This document shows, piece by piece, positions 1-11,622 of a DNA stretch of 64,000 nucleotides. The DNA comes from Adiantum capillus-veneris (taxonomy: Eukaryota > Streptophyta > Polypodiopsida > Polypodiales > Pteridaceae). The position numbers and the translations under genes were made by a program. The stretch covers positions 171,611,740-171,675,739 of the forward strand of contig CM043944.1 of NCBI GenBank assembly GCA_014529385.2, given 5' to 3'. The notes under the pieces are model-generated. The model did not search any database. It saw only the letters and a program-made list of their open reading frames with translations, and was not told where the DNA came from. Every line of letters starts with the position of its first letter. Within the stretch, counting starts at the first letter, position 1.

Positions 1-681
1 TAGGATATGCTCCCAACCCCGTTGTCATCACATGAAAATCAACCACTGCCTTTGCATCATACGCCTCCACTTCTAAGCTCTTTACAACACCCAAACATTT
101 CACTTTCTGATGGTTTGCCAATCTAATCCGGAAGCCTGACACCCCAGTCACTGTAAGACCCATCTTCTCAACACATGAGTGTGTTATGACGCATATTTGG
201 GCTCCACCATCCACATAACCTTGTCCCAGATTTTTTCTTTTGTGCCACACATCTACTATTGGACAAATGTCTGGTAGCTCATCCATTGCCAACACCTTTA
301 TTGAACCTCTCTCTAGCTCTTTCTCCATTGGATTAACCATCCTCTTCCACTGTCGCTTTAGCTTAGGAACCATCTCTATAAGCTGCCCAAAAGTAACATC
401 GGCTTTTCTGCTCGTCGTCAGATCCTCCTTCAAGTCATAGCTTAATTGCCCATCCCCTAGTGGAAAATCTGAAACATGAAACTTGCGACGAGCCCTTCTT
501 TTCCTCTTGGCCTTGACATCCTCGCCTTCATGGCTCTTTCCCTTCTTCTTACTAGGACCTAGGGCACTTCTTCCTTCCTTTTCCTCTGTCGTCCTCTTCC
601 CAATAGGCATCACTAATGTATCCTCTAGCTTGGATGCCTTCTCCAAGGTGACTACACTTAGCACTTTTGTCTTTCCCTTTT
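1..681 (-). pseudogene. Ty3/gypsy gag-to-protease fragment
   Basis: Read on the minus strand, one frame runs open across the whole stretch without an initiating Met. It starts with a lysine/arginine-rich linker (KRKRRARRK). Next comes a segment containing VTFGQLIEMVPKLKRQWKRM, and then an aspartic-protease core with the motif YVDGGAQICVITH, where DGG takes the place of the catalytic D-S/T-G. The chain ends near MTTGLGAYP at the window edge. This matches the gag-linker to retropepsin part of plant gypsy polyproteins. The reverse transcriptase would lie beyond position 1. At 681/682 the sequence changes abruptly to copia integrase DNA, so this is a truncated relic. The family call is good; the boundaries are those of the fragment only. 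Confidence 0.75.
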
Positions 682-997
682 CCTGTACTTCGTGACTTTC
701 ATTGATGATTACTCCAGGCATGCATGGGTATTTCCGCTTAAAGCGAAGTCCGAAGTCTTTATGTGCTTCAAACAATTTCTTGCTATGGATGCAAATCTCT
801 CGAAATGTACTATGGGCACCCTCCGTTCAGATCGAGGGGGGGGAGTATATGTCTCATGAATTTAATGCATTTCTCGCTAGTCGTGGGATAAAACACCAAT
901 GTACAGTGCCTTATATGCCTCAGCAAAATGGTGTTGCTGAGAGGAAAAACAGGTCACTGACGGAAATGGCACGATATATGGTCAAAAGTCAAGCTTT
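682..997 (+). pseudogene. Copia integrase core fragment
   Basis: This encodes part of a Ty1/copia integrase core: first [12 protein letters not shown] in one frame, then, after an extra G at 836-843, [18 protein letters not shown] and [13 protein letters not shown], the usual segment around the catalytic Glu. It matches element A1 at 8912-9227 and A2 at 51368-51683. It is cut on the left by gypsy DNA and on the right by the foreign insert, so it is a broken remnant. Confidence 0.85.
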
Positions 998-2535
998 GCT
1001 GCATTTGGCGAGGTCACAAAAAGGGTGCTCCAGCTACCTGTATCACCGAAAGGATCTCCACATTTGAGAATCCCCCAGCTCAATAAAACCTCATGCTATC
1101 GACCCTCACACGAAGGCTAATTCAAATCGCGTATAGTCAAGTCTCAGAAATGACTATCTTCCGGACCAAGTCTCAAAAATGGTTGGGACTACCAAATAAA
1201 ACCAAATATGGCTCCACAAACGCGTACAATGGCAATTTCCATAAGTAACGTACAATACCAACAGACAATGCGCTCAAACATGCGCCAAAAGATGCATACC
1301 CATAACTGCAAGTGACACCACTGCTAGTATATCCCTGTACTCCAGCTACATGTACCTGCATGAGTCACCTGTACCTGTACTTGTTCCCTGTAACCTATTA
1401 CCTGTAACCTGTAATCTATAATCTGCAATCTGTAATCCCGAATCTCGAAGCTTGAAACTCGAGGCCAAAGGTACTTGAAGAAGATCCTCCGTGGGGGCGC
1501 CAAAAGAATGTGAGCAGGATGGAAACACACAGAACGCCTCTATAACAACCCAACACACACTCTTGGGAAGATACACACACACACACTATGGGGCACCACT
1601 CGGCTTACACAACCACTTGGCCGAGATAGGGAACACACCGATGGAGTGAGAGGAGAGAGACTGTCTGTTTACCCACTCCACACAAAGAGAGAGAGAGACA
1701 CACACACACACACTCAAAAAACTCAGCTCAAACGAGGATAATTTCTGATGTTTAGATACAATTGAGCTTGGGCCAACACCAATGGGGCAAATAGCTCACA
1801 CAATATGGGTAAAATAAGCCAGATACAATCACAAACTAGAGCAGAATCTTCGCTGATAGGAGAAACTTACACAACCAAAACAGAAGAAAAAAAGTGAGAA
1901 ATTTGGCAAAATGTACAGTGCCATCGCGTCTTGAACGGCCCAAAACCCCAGTCTACAATGTCAAAGTCCTCAAATCGGACCTCGGATGAGCAGTTTACGG
2001 TCAAAACAGGCTCCAAAAACCCCAAAAACACACCTGCGGCTATTCCTCCTCTTCTCTCCACGTTTTTTCTGGTTTTCTCTCAGTTTTTTCAGTTTCCATA
2101 CTTAGCTTTATTATTTGGGCACCCTTGACCTTTTAGATGACCTCAAACGGACCCCGAACGGGCCAAAAACTGACCTCGCAGTGCATAGTTGTCACCCTGC
2201 TGCATCCATACGCACACTTGGCGCTCAATTTTTTTCAATAATGCATCCCGCCACCACGTGAATTGGACCCAAAAGATGGTCCTCATGATGACCTTTCTGC
2301 ATAATTATCACAAGGAAACATCCACGTTGTGCCCGTACTTCTCCACGTGCAAGTATTGACCCCATTCGACCTTCTGACGCCACTAGATGCCATCTGACGC
2401 ACCTGCTTACCTCATGTCGTTGGCCCGCAGATAGCTTCCTCAAGAATTTTTACGCGCTACCAACTCCTCATTATTATAGAAAAAACACATTGGTACTGGT
2501 GATAGTGAAAATCGATGCACTATGTACATGTTGTC

Positions 2536-3392
2536 CTACCTGTACACACGTGGGCCCCACGTAACCACCTGGCTCTGGAAAAATGGGCAATTCTTTATTT
2601 GATGGACCATGCATGTGTATGTACATATGTGAAATCTCTTGCTCCAAAAAACTCCTGACACCGGTTTAGGAGTTTGAAACTCTTGGATGATGGCTTTACC
2701 ACCTCGGTAGATAGCCCATTTACCTTGTTTACGAGCTTCCTGCATCTTCTTGAGTTCGCTAGATTTAAGCTTGAGTTGATGTGGAGTCAGTTCCTCGGCG
2801 ATCCAAAGCGCTCTTTCCTTGAGGAGGAAAGATTGTTGCAGCAGTTTCGTCGATGATTCTTTGTCCTTGAATGTAAGAATACATTGTTGAGGTGGAACTG
2901 CCTTGTTTGTATCTTTGATCCAGGAGATGGACTTGGGCTTCATGTGGATTGGGTGGAGGATATCGTTGAGCTTGGTGATGGCTTCTTCGAGTGTATCTTC
3001 TTCGGTTCACCATGGAGAGTTGAGCCCTCCAATCTTGACCTTGAGGCTAAGAGACTCTTGCCGTCGGTTTTCTTGTAGCACTTTTTGTATTTGTGTATCG
3101 AGCTTCTTGTGAGTTACCTCGTGTAGTTTTTTTTGTACCACCGTAATAGTTTTGATGAGGGAAGCTTCGACTTTGTGAGCTTCTGCAAGTAAATCTCGAG
3201 TCTCTAATTCTTTTGCTTCCTCGAGCAAATGCAAGTGTTGCTTAAGCGACGCGTTCTCCTTGATTAATTATTGGATCTATGTCTCCAAGGTTAAAATCCG
3301 TGCATCTTGACGGGAAAAAGGGTCTTTTTTGGAGCGGCCGCCATAGCAAGAAAGCTCTTGCGGCTCTGTGCTGGAGTACTAGGGGAAGACAT
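2536..3392 (-). pseudogene. Coiled-coil protein resembling a LINE ORF1 (copy 1)
   Basis: On the minus strand a chain starts at ATG 3392 (MSSPSTPAQSRKSF). After a one-base shift near a run of A it continues as a heptad-rich coiled coil (LIKENASLKQHLHLLEEAKE and onward). It ends in a compact domain with QQCILTFKDKESSTKLLQQS and GKWAIYRGGKAIIQEF. The coiled coil plus small alpha/beta domain plus basic tail resembles nucleic-acid-binding ORF1 proteins of L1-type LINEs; this is inference. In-frame TAG and TAA lie in the coiled coil where Q fits the heptads, and a TGA lies after NSPW. The same protein, with the same stops, lies at 10766-11622, so the damage predates the duplication. Confidence 0.5.
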
Positions 3393-3852
3393 AATCAAGG
3401 CCCCTGTGTGAATGGTTAAGTCTGTCAAAACAGAGTAGAAGGTTCGAACCTCGTCAAGACCAGGGACCTCGTCAAGAACCAGCTTGGCTTATAGTGAGCA
3501 ATAATGTCGTCTTTACATAGGCAAAAACATACCCTTATGCTTGCACCAGATCTGGATTTGTGTCAACTTTGTGGCCTACCACTACCACCGTTGACAGACA
3601 GCGCTATAGCCGGAATTTTGTGGCCTACCAAAGATAGAAAATGCTGCAAAAAACATTGCAGCCCGTCAAACAAGGAAACCTAATGTGTCGAGTTTGCATA
3701 TGCAGAGTACGTTCACACAGGTAGAGCTTTGGCAGTGTTGCAACACTATGAGGTTGGGACGTACTGGGAGAGACTAAGGCCCCCCCCACAGGGCTGCCCC
3801 TCACCCTAGGGGGAGACAATGTAGACAAACTGAGGCAAGACATAGGGTTACG

Positions 3853-3856
<4 letters not shown>

Positions 3857-3936
<80 letters not shown>

Positions 3937-4067
3937 ATTGGAAAAACTGAATGAGATGGAGTCTTTGGCCCTAAACACTAAAAGATTGGATATTAAGGTG
4001 CTTGAGAAAGAAGAAAGAGAGATGAGAGAGAGAGAGAAGGAGAGGAAGAGGACAAGACAAAAAACTG

Positions 4068-4139
<72 letters not shown>

Positions 4140-4190
4140 GTTGCAAGACACTAAAAGATTTGATGCCAAGGAGCGTGAAGGTGAAACAAT

Positions 4191-4223
<33 letters not shown>
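3857..4223 (+). repeat. (GA)n tracts with Glu/Arg-rich coding remnant
   Basis: Three (GA)n tracts lie at 3857-3933, 4071-4136 and 4193-4223. Between the first two, a plus-strand frame reads ILEKLNEMESLALNTKRLDI and then a charged stretch (KVLEKEEREMREREKERK) before TGA at about 4072. The GA tract itself would encode an Arg-Glu repeat in this frame. One reading is a coiled-coil protein whose codons seeded microsatellite growth. Microsatellite invasion of unrelated DNA is the alternative. Confidence 0.55.
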
Positions 4224-4228
<5 letters not shown>

Positions 4229-4557
4229 TAGAGAATCTTTTCTAGAATCTTCTCACTTGATTCCTAAAAAGCGCTCACCAAAAAACTGCACGCCTAGAAA
4301 TATCCCCCCTCTATTGCCCCCTCATCCAAAGTAGTAGGTGGGAGAGGGTAAAAGATGGTTTCCACTTCATTATTGGCAAAAATGGTTGTTCCTCGAGGTG
4401 TTACAAGAACTATGAACCAAAGATTTGGTTGATGGATTGATGGGATATAGATCACCTATAGAAGAAGTTCAAAGGGAGTGACATTGGTTTTATGTTACTC
4501 ACCTACTAACAATTGTGTAGAAAAACTAAGTTGCCATACCTCCCCGTGTGATGCACA
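4224..4557. other. Unassigned spacer
   Basis: I see no coding frame or recognisable repeat here. The sequence leaves the (GA)n tract and enters mixed-composition DNA leading to the CACTA-like relic. Confidence 0.5.
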
Positions 4558-4776
4558 CTAGAGCTCATTCTCATGCCATCTAGACACATTTGCAAACCAC
4601 TTGCACTCAAAGATGAAGGTATGAAAGGTTTTAAATTTTAACTTTAGATTTCTTTCAATAGTCCCATAATATCTAGCTTCATCACCAGTTGTGTCAATGT
4701 TGCCCATGATGCCACAATCCATGGTGGTTCGACACTCGTCAATATGGCATGTACAAAAGTGTCGACCATTTGACAT
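4558..4776 (-). pseudogene. CACTA-type transposon relic (DUF4216-like)
   Basis: The minus-strand peptide contains YYGTIERNLKLKFKTFHTFI followed by FECKWFANVSRW. It fits the shape of the DUF4216 domain found in plant En/Spm (CACTA) transposon proteins, where a YYG-(I/V)-x-E-I core is followed by a (V/L)FKCxWFD segment. Here the peptide begins mid-domain and is 72 residues long. I infer a fossil fragment. A weak match to an unrelated protein is possible. Confidence 0.45.
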
Positions 4777-4904
4777 AGAGCTAAAGGAAAGGCACTATCA
4801 AATAGAAAAAAATATAAAATAAGTTTTAGAGATAAAATCAAGAAAAAAATATACAATATGGTTTAAGCATATGAGTATTGTACGTACTTTTGGCACGCAA
4901 TCTT

Positions 4905-5156
4905 CTACATACTCCCATTCTTTGTTGGTGATGTCCTCTCCATGTGCATTGCTTCGGTCATTCTTTCATGGATCCACTTGGCACTAATGAGATTTGGAAA
5001 ACATGCAAGGTGTCGAGGAACCGGGGGTGACCTCTTTCCTCCTTGAGCTTGCTTCCATGCTTCCCTCACTTGAAAATGCCTTGCCTTTGTCATTGTCCAC
5101 AAATCTACCCACTTGGTCATAACCTTTGCATTGAGGATGCAAAAGATGTTGACCAC
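4905..5156 (-). other. Unrecognised short open frame
   Basis: This is an 83-residue minus-strand frame just upstream, in transcription direction, of the CACTA-like relic. It contains ARHFQVREAWKQAQGGKRS and KWIHERMTEAMHMERTS. It might belong to the same transposon, in the region before the DUF4216-like segment, but I do not recognise a domain. It may also be a chance frame. Confidence 0.25.
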
Positions 5157-5239
5157 TTAACGTAGATCCACATCCATGTTAAATAAATTTTCATGTCTAC
5201 ATGGCAAGTGTGAAGGCATCCTTATATCCTCATCTGACC

Positions 5240-5852
5240 ACATGCGAGGCAATTAAGGGATATATAGAAGGCGAGGACTATCCTGTAGGCAGGGACTATC
5301 CTGTAGGCAAGAACTATCCCTTAGAAGGCCGAACAACAGACCAGTTACACCAACAGTAATTACCACAGGCAGTTATTGCAGTAACACTTGGGAGCTATAA
5401 ATAGGACCCATTACATTGTAATTGGGCTTCTTAGTTGTTCCGAGCCTCCTTGCTTCTTATCTTAGCTGCTTGTCTTTTGGCTTAAGCTTTCTAAGCATTT
5501 CCGCGTGTATGATCTCTTTACCTCTAGCTTCACTCTATAATCATTGCCTCTATAATCTTTTGAGCTTAAGCCCATTACACATTGTACTGGTTGTCCTTGT
5601 TTCCAATCTTTCAGTATGTCTCTCGTTCCAGTACAGCATTCTAGTTCAGTTAACTATTTCAGTCCAGTCAGTTCTTTGTTCCAGTCTCACTAACTAAATT
5701 AACGACATAACCAGTAGCTTTAAATTCTAACACTAGAATTAGCTGTTTGAACAGATGAGCTCAAATTCCATTTTGGCGATCACGGTGGTTATAACTGCTC
5801 ACTCTTTGACCAGAAAATTATTATCTCCCAGTTAGAATTTTTAGTTGTACTG
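5240..5852 (+). promoter_or_regulatory. Putative gypsy LTR end and leader with TATA box
   Basis: The stretch has a TATAAATA box at 5396-5403 inside a region with LTR-like short repeats (GGACTATCCTGTAGGC twice near 5275-5310). It is followed by a leader containing TTTTGGCGATCACGG near 5773, a plausible primer-binding region. The gag ATG follows at 5853. I could not find the matching second LTR, so the outer boundary is uncertain. Confidence 0.45.
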
Positions 5853-6625
5853 ATGGCGCCTAAAACCAGTCCTGATCACAGACCGTCAACCTAGTTAGGC
5901 ACTAATTCCAGCTGCGTCGACCCTATTCCTAAGGAATCAGAACAAGAATTTGATCCTAAGAAGGACCCAGCGATTGAGACCGAGGCTCAGGAGGAGCACA
6001 ATCATGCTGATGAGGCCAGAGACTCTCATCACTCTGGTCATTCCCGGAGGAGAAGGGATGAACGGGAAGAATGCAAAACCAGAAGTTCTCGGTCTACACA
6101 CAGGGACGTTGGGACCAAGGGTAGCAAGGGTAGTCATCACAGTTCCAGCAAAACAGCCAAAGAAGAGACAAAAATTGAAATTGAACAAGAAGATGACTGG
6201 GATGTTGACACAGACCACTACCGAAAATCTTCAAGATGAAGTTAGGCTCCCAAAGTCAGAAGAAGCCGAGATGATGCTGACGGCCATGATTATACTTCAT
6301 TGAAAATTTATTTCCTAGTGTTCAAAGGAGGAAAGAAAGATAATCCAGATGTTCATATCGAAGCTATTGAACAGTATGCTGAGTTGAAGAATATTGATGA
6401 AGATGACTGGGGCGAATATTTTTCTCAGACACTGAAGGATGCCGCAAGAAAATGGTATTACCATTACCCTGCTTGCCAACTTAGATCATACAACAAATTT
6501 CTCAAGGCTTTTAGACTAGAATATTTAGACAGCAGGGGTGATGAGGACATCCTCTACGAGCTAGATAAGATAAAGCAAGGAAAATTGCTAGTTAGAAGTT
6601 ATGTTCAGAAAATTAAGGAGTTAAC
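5853..6625 (+). pseudogene. Gypsy gag, N-terminal part
   Basis: It begins MAPKTSPDHRPST, with a stop soon after. It continues in the same frame through a charged, Ser/Arg/His-rich region (EECKTRSSRSTHRD) and two further stops near 6240. The retrotransposon gag core follows: VFKGGKKDNPDVHIEAIEQY, then TLKDAARKWYYHYP, then YELDKIKQGKLLVRSYVQKI. Gag forms the virus-like particle that packages element RNA. The reading frame enters the left end of copia A1 at 6626 and resumes at 14227. The in-frame stops make it non-functional. Confidence 0.75.
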
Positions 6626-6851
6626 TGTTACCATATACTTGTGGTAGTGATGTGTGTGAACACACTAGGACCGCCGGGGCATTTTTTCCCTCTTTAAGAG
6701 GTTTTTTCCCCCGTGCATTGTATATACGCCCATCACTCTAGGGCTATCCATCTTCCATTGCACACTAAGTAACACACTCTCTATTGTGTGCCTTGAGCTT
6801 CCTGCGTCTTCTCCAAGCTATGTGTGTTTCTCTGCAACCCTAATTCCAACA
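6626..6851 (+). repeat. 5' LTR of copia A1
   Basis: It starts TGTTACCATATAC and ends CTAATTCCAACA, forming the short TGTT/AACA inverted ends typical of LTRs. It contains a TATATA-like promoter motif near 6721 and is followed two bases later by the tRNA primer site. Confidence 0.95.
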
Positions 6852-6853
6852 AT

Positions 6854-6865
6854 TGGTATCAGAGC
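6854..6865 (+). promoter_or_regulatory. Primer-binding site of A1
   Basis: TGGTATCAGAGC is complementary to the 3' end of plant initiator-Met tRNA, which primes minus-strand synthesis in copia elements. The same 12 bases occur at the equivalent point in A2 (49253-49264) and B (44482-44493, minus). Confidence 0.9.
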
Positions 6866-7178
6866 AGGTCACGTCCTCCCGAGCTTAGTCGCCAGCTGCT
6901 CCAGCACACGCCTGCTCAGTTTCTCCGATTTCAATGAGCTTTGGTGAGCATTCGCAGGTCTGCTCAGAATTTTGATTTGGGCTCATTTCAGCCTCCGTTT
7001 CCACTACAGGCAGTACTGCACAGGCTATTTTGTCATTTTGTGCAGAATTTCTGTCAGTGCCATTTTCTGCATAACAGGTGCCTTATAGTCTTCTACAGTT
7101 TGTGCTATTTAGCACAGGTTGTTCCCGCTCCGTTTCTCCTATTTTCGGGCAGTTTTCACATCAGGTGCAGCATTTACC

Positions 7179-8172
7179 ATGGCTGACAACAACAACACAG
7201 ATGTGTTCAAGATGTTTGTTGCTAAGGACAGGTTGGATGGGGACAACTACCCTATGTGGGCTTATATGATGCAACATGTTCTTGTGTCAAAGGGTGTCTG
7301 GAACATTGTGCAGGGCATTGATGTATGTCCTGGTTCTGAGGATGTAGGCGATGTTGAGGATGTTGAAGGTCTTGCTGCAAAGATTACAGCTGTTAGAGTT
7401 GTTTTGCCTACGGCAGAACAAGCTCGTTGGGATGTTAAGGATGCGCGGGCTCATGCATTGATTGCGTTGTCTGTGAAGCGCACCATTGTTCCTCACATCT
7501 GTTCAGCAAAATCTGCAAAACAGGCTTGGGATATTTTAGCAGGTCTTTATGCAAGCCGCAATGAGGCTAAAATTGCTTTGCTGCGTAAAGAGCTGGAGTC
7601 GAAGATTATGCATGAGGAAGATGATATGGACACCTTCCTTGCTAGTGTCAAGGATATCAATGAGCAACTCATTTTTGCAGGTGAAGTCATTTCAGACAGT
7701 TCCCTAGTGCAAACTGTTCTTGATGCCTTACCAGACTTTTGCTAATACTTGGAGACTTATGACCCAAGGAAATCCTGAAGTTGTCAAGTTTGATGCATTA
7801 TGCACATTGTTGTTGCAAGAGTCACTGTCCAAAAAAAATAGGACTAGACAGCGTGCTTTTATTCCTTCTCAAAGGAAGGGTGTTAGCAGCAATGCAGCCA
7901 CTTCTTATGGTTCTGTTGCGAGTGGCAAAAATTATGTTCCTAATGCTTCTGTTGGCAGCAATTCGTCTAGAAATTTTGGTGATAAGGGCAAAAAGAAGAT
8001 GCGTTGCCATTATTGTAAATCCAATGATCACTTGATCAAGTCGTGTCCTAAGTTGAAGTCCAAAGAGGCTAAGAAGAAAGAGGGTGGTTCCACTGCAAAT
8101 GCTAGTTCCACTACAAATGCATCCATTGTTAAGTCTTCTGTGAAAGGAGACTGTGTTGCTGATACTGATGTA
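7179..8172 (+). pseudogene. Copia A1 gag (nucleocapsid-capsid)
   Basis: Gag starts at ATG 7179 (MADNNNTD; CCATGG context, same start in A2). It has the copia gag core (LDGDNYPMWAYMMQHVLVSK; KQAWDILAGLYASRNEAKI) and a CCHC zinc knuckle CHYCKSNDHLIKSC near 8010. An 11-bp deletion near 7730, bounded by the repeat TACCAGA and seen by comparison with A2, shifts the frame. A lost T near 8172 shifts it again at the gag/protease border. The product would build the particle. This copy cannot make it whole. Confidence 0.85.
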
Positions 8173-9255
8173 GAATGGGCTTTAGCGCAGAGTGCACTTA
8201 CAATCCTGTTGTCCATGATGCATGCTTGTCAGTTGCTGCAGATTCACATGCGTGGTATTTCGACAGTGGTGCTACAAAGCACATTACCTCACATCGTGAA
8301 TTGTTTACCTCTCTTGAGTCTGTCCCTCATGGGAATTCAGTCACTTGTGCCAACAACGCCTCTTATCCAGTTCAGGGAGTTGGAAATATTGTGCTCACTG
8401 CTGCTAATGGCAGTTCCTTTACACTTGTTGATGCACTTTATGTACCTGGGATCAAGAAGAATCTCTTGTCTGTATCCGCACTTGCTAGACTTGCACTTGT
8501 AGTCAAATTTGTGGATGACCGATGTACAGTTCATGATCTCAGTTTTGGTGATGAAATTGTTGCATCTGGCCTTTTGTGGCGTGGGCTGTATAAGCTCACT
8601 TTGTATGACAAGTGTGGAAAAAATTTTGCAAATGATGTTGCAGATTCAAGGGCTATTTGAGATGCAAAACTTTGGCATGCACGTTTTGGTCATCTGAATT
8701 TTGCCAGTTTGCTGCGTTTACAGAAATCTGATATGGTTGCTTCTTTGCCACCTCTTGAAGCACCTGTCAAACATGTTTGTGAAGGCTGTATTTTGGGTAA
8801 GATGCAGCGTTCTAAATTTCCAAAGGATGGTTCAGTTTGGGCCACATGCAGGTTGCAGCTTGTGCATAGTGATGTTCGTGGGCCCATGCAAACTCCGTCC
8901 TTGGGAAATTACCTGTACTTCGTGACTTTCATTGATGATTACTCCAGGCATGCATGGGTATTTCCGCTTAAAGCAAAGTCCGAAGTCTTTATGTGCTTCA
9001 AACAATTTCTGGCTATGGATGCAAATCTCTCGAAATGTACTATGGGCACCCTCCGTTCAGATCGAGGGGGGGGAGTATATGTCTCATGAATTTAATGCAT
9101 TTCTCGCTAGTCGTGGGATAAAACACCAATGTACAGTGCCTTATACGCCTCAGCAAAATGGTGTTGCTGAGAGGAAAAACAGGTCACTGATGGAAATGGC
9201 ACGATGTATGGTCAAAAGTCAAGCTTTGCTGCATTTGGCGAGGTCACAAAAAGGG
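8173..9255 (+). pseudogene. Copia A1 protease and integrase, N-terminal part
   Basis: The protease motif WYFDSGATKHIT (catalytic DSG intact) is followed by the integrase zinc region LWHARFGHLNFASL ... CEGCILGKM, then LVHSDVRGP (first catalytic Asp), [12 protein letters not shown] and LRSDRGG (second Asp). A TGA at 8658-8660 stands where A2 has TCA. An eighth G at 9066-9073 shifts the frame just after the second Asp. The catalytic-Glu segment [13 protein letters not shown] follows in the shifted frame before the foreign insert starts at about 9256. Integrase would join element cDNA to chromosomes; here it is interrupted. Confidence 0.9.
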
Positions 9256-10765
9256 TGCTCCAGCTACCTGTATCACCGAAAGGATCTCCACATTTGAGAA
9301 TCCCCCAGCTCAATAAAACCTCATGCTATCGACCCTCACACGAAGGCTAATTCAAATCGCGTATAGTCAAGTCTCAGAAATGACTATCTTCCAGACCAAG
9401 TCTCAAAAATGGTTGGGACTACCAAATAAAACCAAATATGGCTCCACAAACGCGTACAATGGCAGTTTCCATAAGTAACGTACAATACCAACAGACAATG
9501 CGCTCAAACATGCGCCAAAAGATGCATACCCATAACTGCAAGTGACACCACTGCTAGTATATCCCTGTACTCCAGCTACCTGTACCTGCATGAGTCACCT
9601 GTACCTGTACTTGTTCCTTGTAACCTATTACCTGTAACCTGTAATCTATAATCTGCAATCTGTAATCCCGAATCTCGAAGCTTGAAACTCGAGGCCAAAG
9701 GTACTTGAAGAAGATCCTCCGTGGGGACGCCAAAAGAATGTGAGCAAGATGGAAACACACAGAACGCCTCTATAACAACCCAACACACACTCTTGGGAAG
9801 ATACACACACACACACTATGGGGCACCACTCGGCTTACACAACCACTTGGCCGAGATAGGGAACACACCGATGGAGTGAGAGGAGAGAGACTGTCTGTTT
9901 ACCCACTCCACACAAAGAGAGAGAGACACACACACACACACACTCAAAAAAATCAGCTCAAAAGAGGATAATTTCTGATGTTTAGATACAATTGAGCTTG
10001 GGCCAACACCAATGGGGCAAATAGCTCACACAATATGGGTAAAATAAGCCAGATACAATCACAAACTAGAGCAGAATCTTCGCTGATAGGAGAAACTTAC
10101 ACAACCAAAACAGAAGAAAAAAAGTGAGGAATTTGGCAAAATGTACAGTGCCATCGCGTCTTGAACGGCCCAAAACCCCAGTCTACAATGTCAAAGTGCT
10201 TAAATCCGACCTCGGATGAGCAGTTTACGGCCAAAACAGGCTCCAAAAACCCCAACAACACAACTGCGGCTATTCCTCCTCTTCTCTCCACGTTTTTTCT
10301 GGTTTTCTCTCAGTTTTTTCAGTTTCCATACTTAGCTTTATTATTTGGGCACCCTTGACCTTTTAGATGACCTCAAACGGACCCGGAACGGGCCAAAAAC
10401 TGACCTCGCAGTGCATAGTTGTCACCCTGCTGCATCCATACGCACACTTGGCACTCGATTTTTTTCAATAATGCATCCCGCCACCACGTGAAGTGGACCC
10501 AAAAGATGGTCCTCATGATGACCTTTCTGCATAATTATCACAAGGAAACATCCACGTTGTGCCCGTACTTCTCCACGTGCAAGTATTGACCCCATTTGAC
10601 CTTCTGACGCCACTAGATGCCATCTGACGCACCTGCTTACCTCATGTCGTTGGCCCGCGGATAGCTTCCTCGAGAAGTTTTACGCGCTACCAACTCCTCA
10701 TTATTATAGAAAAAACACATTGGTACTGGTGATAGTGAAAATCGATGCACTATGTACATGTTGTC

Positions 10766-11622
10766 CTACCTGTACACACGTGGGCCCCACGTAACCACCT
10801 GGCTCTGGAAAAATGGGCAATTCTTTATTTGATGGACCATGCATGTGTATGTACATATGTGAAATCTCTTGCTCCAAAAAACTCCTGACACCGGTTTAGG
10901 AGTTTGAAACTCTTGGATGATGGCTTTACCACCTCGGTAGATAGCCCATTTACCTTGTTTACGAGCTTCCTGCATCTTCTTGAGTTCGCTAGATTTAAGC
11001 TTGAGTTGATGTGGAGTCAGTTCCTCGGCGATCCAAAGCGCTCTTTCCTTGAGGAGGAAAGATTGTTGCAGCAGTTTCGTCGATGATTCTTTGTCCTTGA
11101 ATGTAAGAATACATTGTTGAGGTGGAACTGCCTTGTTTGTATCTTTGATCCAGGAGATGGAATTGGGCTTCATGTGGATTGGGTGGAGGATATCGTTGAG
11201 CTTGGTGATGGCTTCTTCGAGTGTATCTTCTTCAGTTCACCATGGAGAGTTGAGCCCTCCAATCTTGACCTTGAGGCTAAGAGACTCTTGCCGTCGGTTT
11301 TCTTGTAGCACTTTTTGTATTTGTGTATCGAGCTTCTTGTGAGTTACCTCGTGTAGTTTTTTTTGTACCACCGTAATAGTTTTGATGAGGGAAGCTTCGA
11401 CTTTGTGAGCTTCTGCAAGTAAAGCTCGAGTCTCTAATTCTTTTGCTTCCTCGAGCAAATGCAAGTGTTGCTTAAGCGACGCGTTCTCCTTGATTAATTA
11501 TTGGATCTATGTCTCCAAGGTTAAAATCCGTGCATCTTGACGGGAAAAAGGGTCTTTTTTGGAGCGGCCGCCATAGCAAGAAAGCTCTTGCGGCTCTGTG
11601 CTGGAGTACTAGGGGAAGACAT
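10766..11622 (-). pseudogene. Coiled-coil protein resembling a LINE ORF1 (copy 2)
   Basis: This has the same architecture and the same in-frame stops as 2536-3392: a short Ser/Pro-rich N-terminus (ATG at 11622), a frame slip at an A run, a heptad coiled coil, and a C-terminal domain with GKWAIYRGGKAIIQEF. Only a few residues differ between copies (for example ETRALL here, ETRDLL in copy 1). Function is inferred from architecture only: binding of element RNA. Confidence 0.5.

Larger units (their letters stand above)
682..3943 (+). repeat. Duplicated segment, copy 1 (about 3.26 kb)
   Basis: This stretch is nearly identical to 8912-12211 at a constant offset of 8230 up to the first (GA)n tract. 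It starts with 316 bp of copia integrase and continues into the non-copia insert found inside element A1. Both copies share the same extra G in the run at 836-843 (8 G, against 7 G in copia A2 at 51523). They therefore descend from one already damaged copia element. Copy 1 keeps insert sequence beyond 3943 that copy 2 has lost, while copy 2 keeps copia sequence on its left that copy 1 lacks. Confidence 0.9.

Noticed and set aside
1374-1437. Possible telomere-like or satellite repeat (CCTGTAA / CTGTAATC)
   Set aside because: It is a short imperfect run within the duplicated insert (also 9604-9667) and does not match the plant telomere unit.
3400-3480. tRNA-like text (GGTTCGAACC with an upstream TGGTTAAG)
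   Set aside because: Stems for the acceptor and T arms do not pair. The segment lies within the duplicated pseudogene region.
5937-6303. Two overlapping frames on opposite strands over the gypsy gag
   Set aside because: The true gag frame, running from MAPKTSPD into the FKGGKKD core, explains the region. The other frames have no motif.
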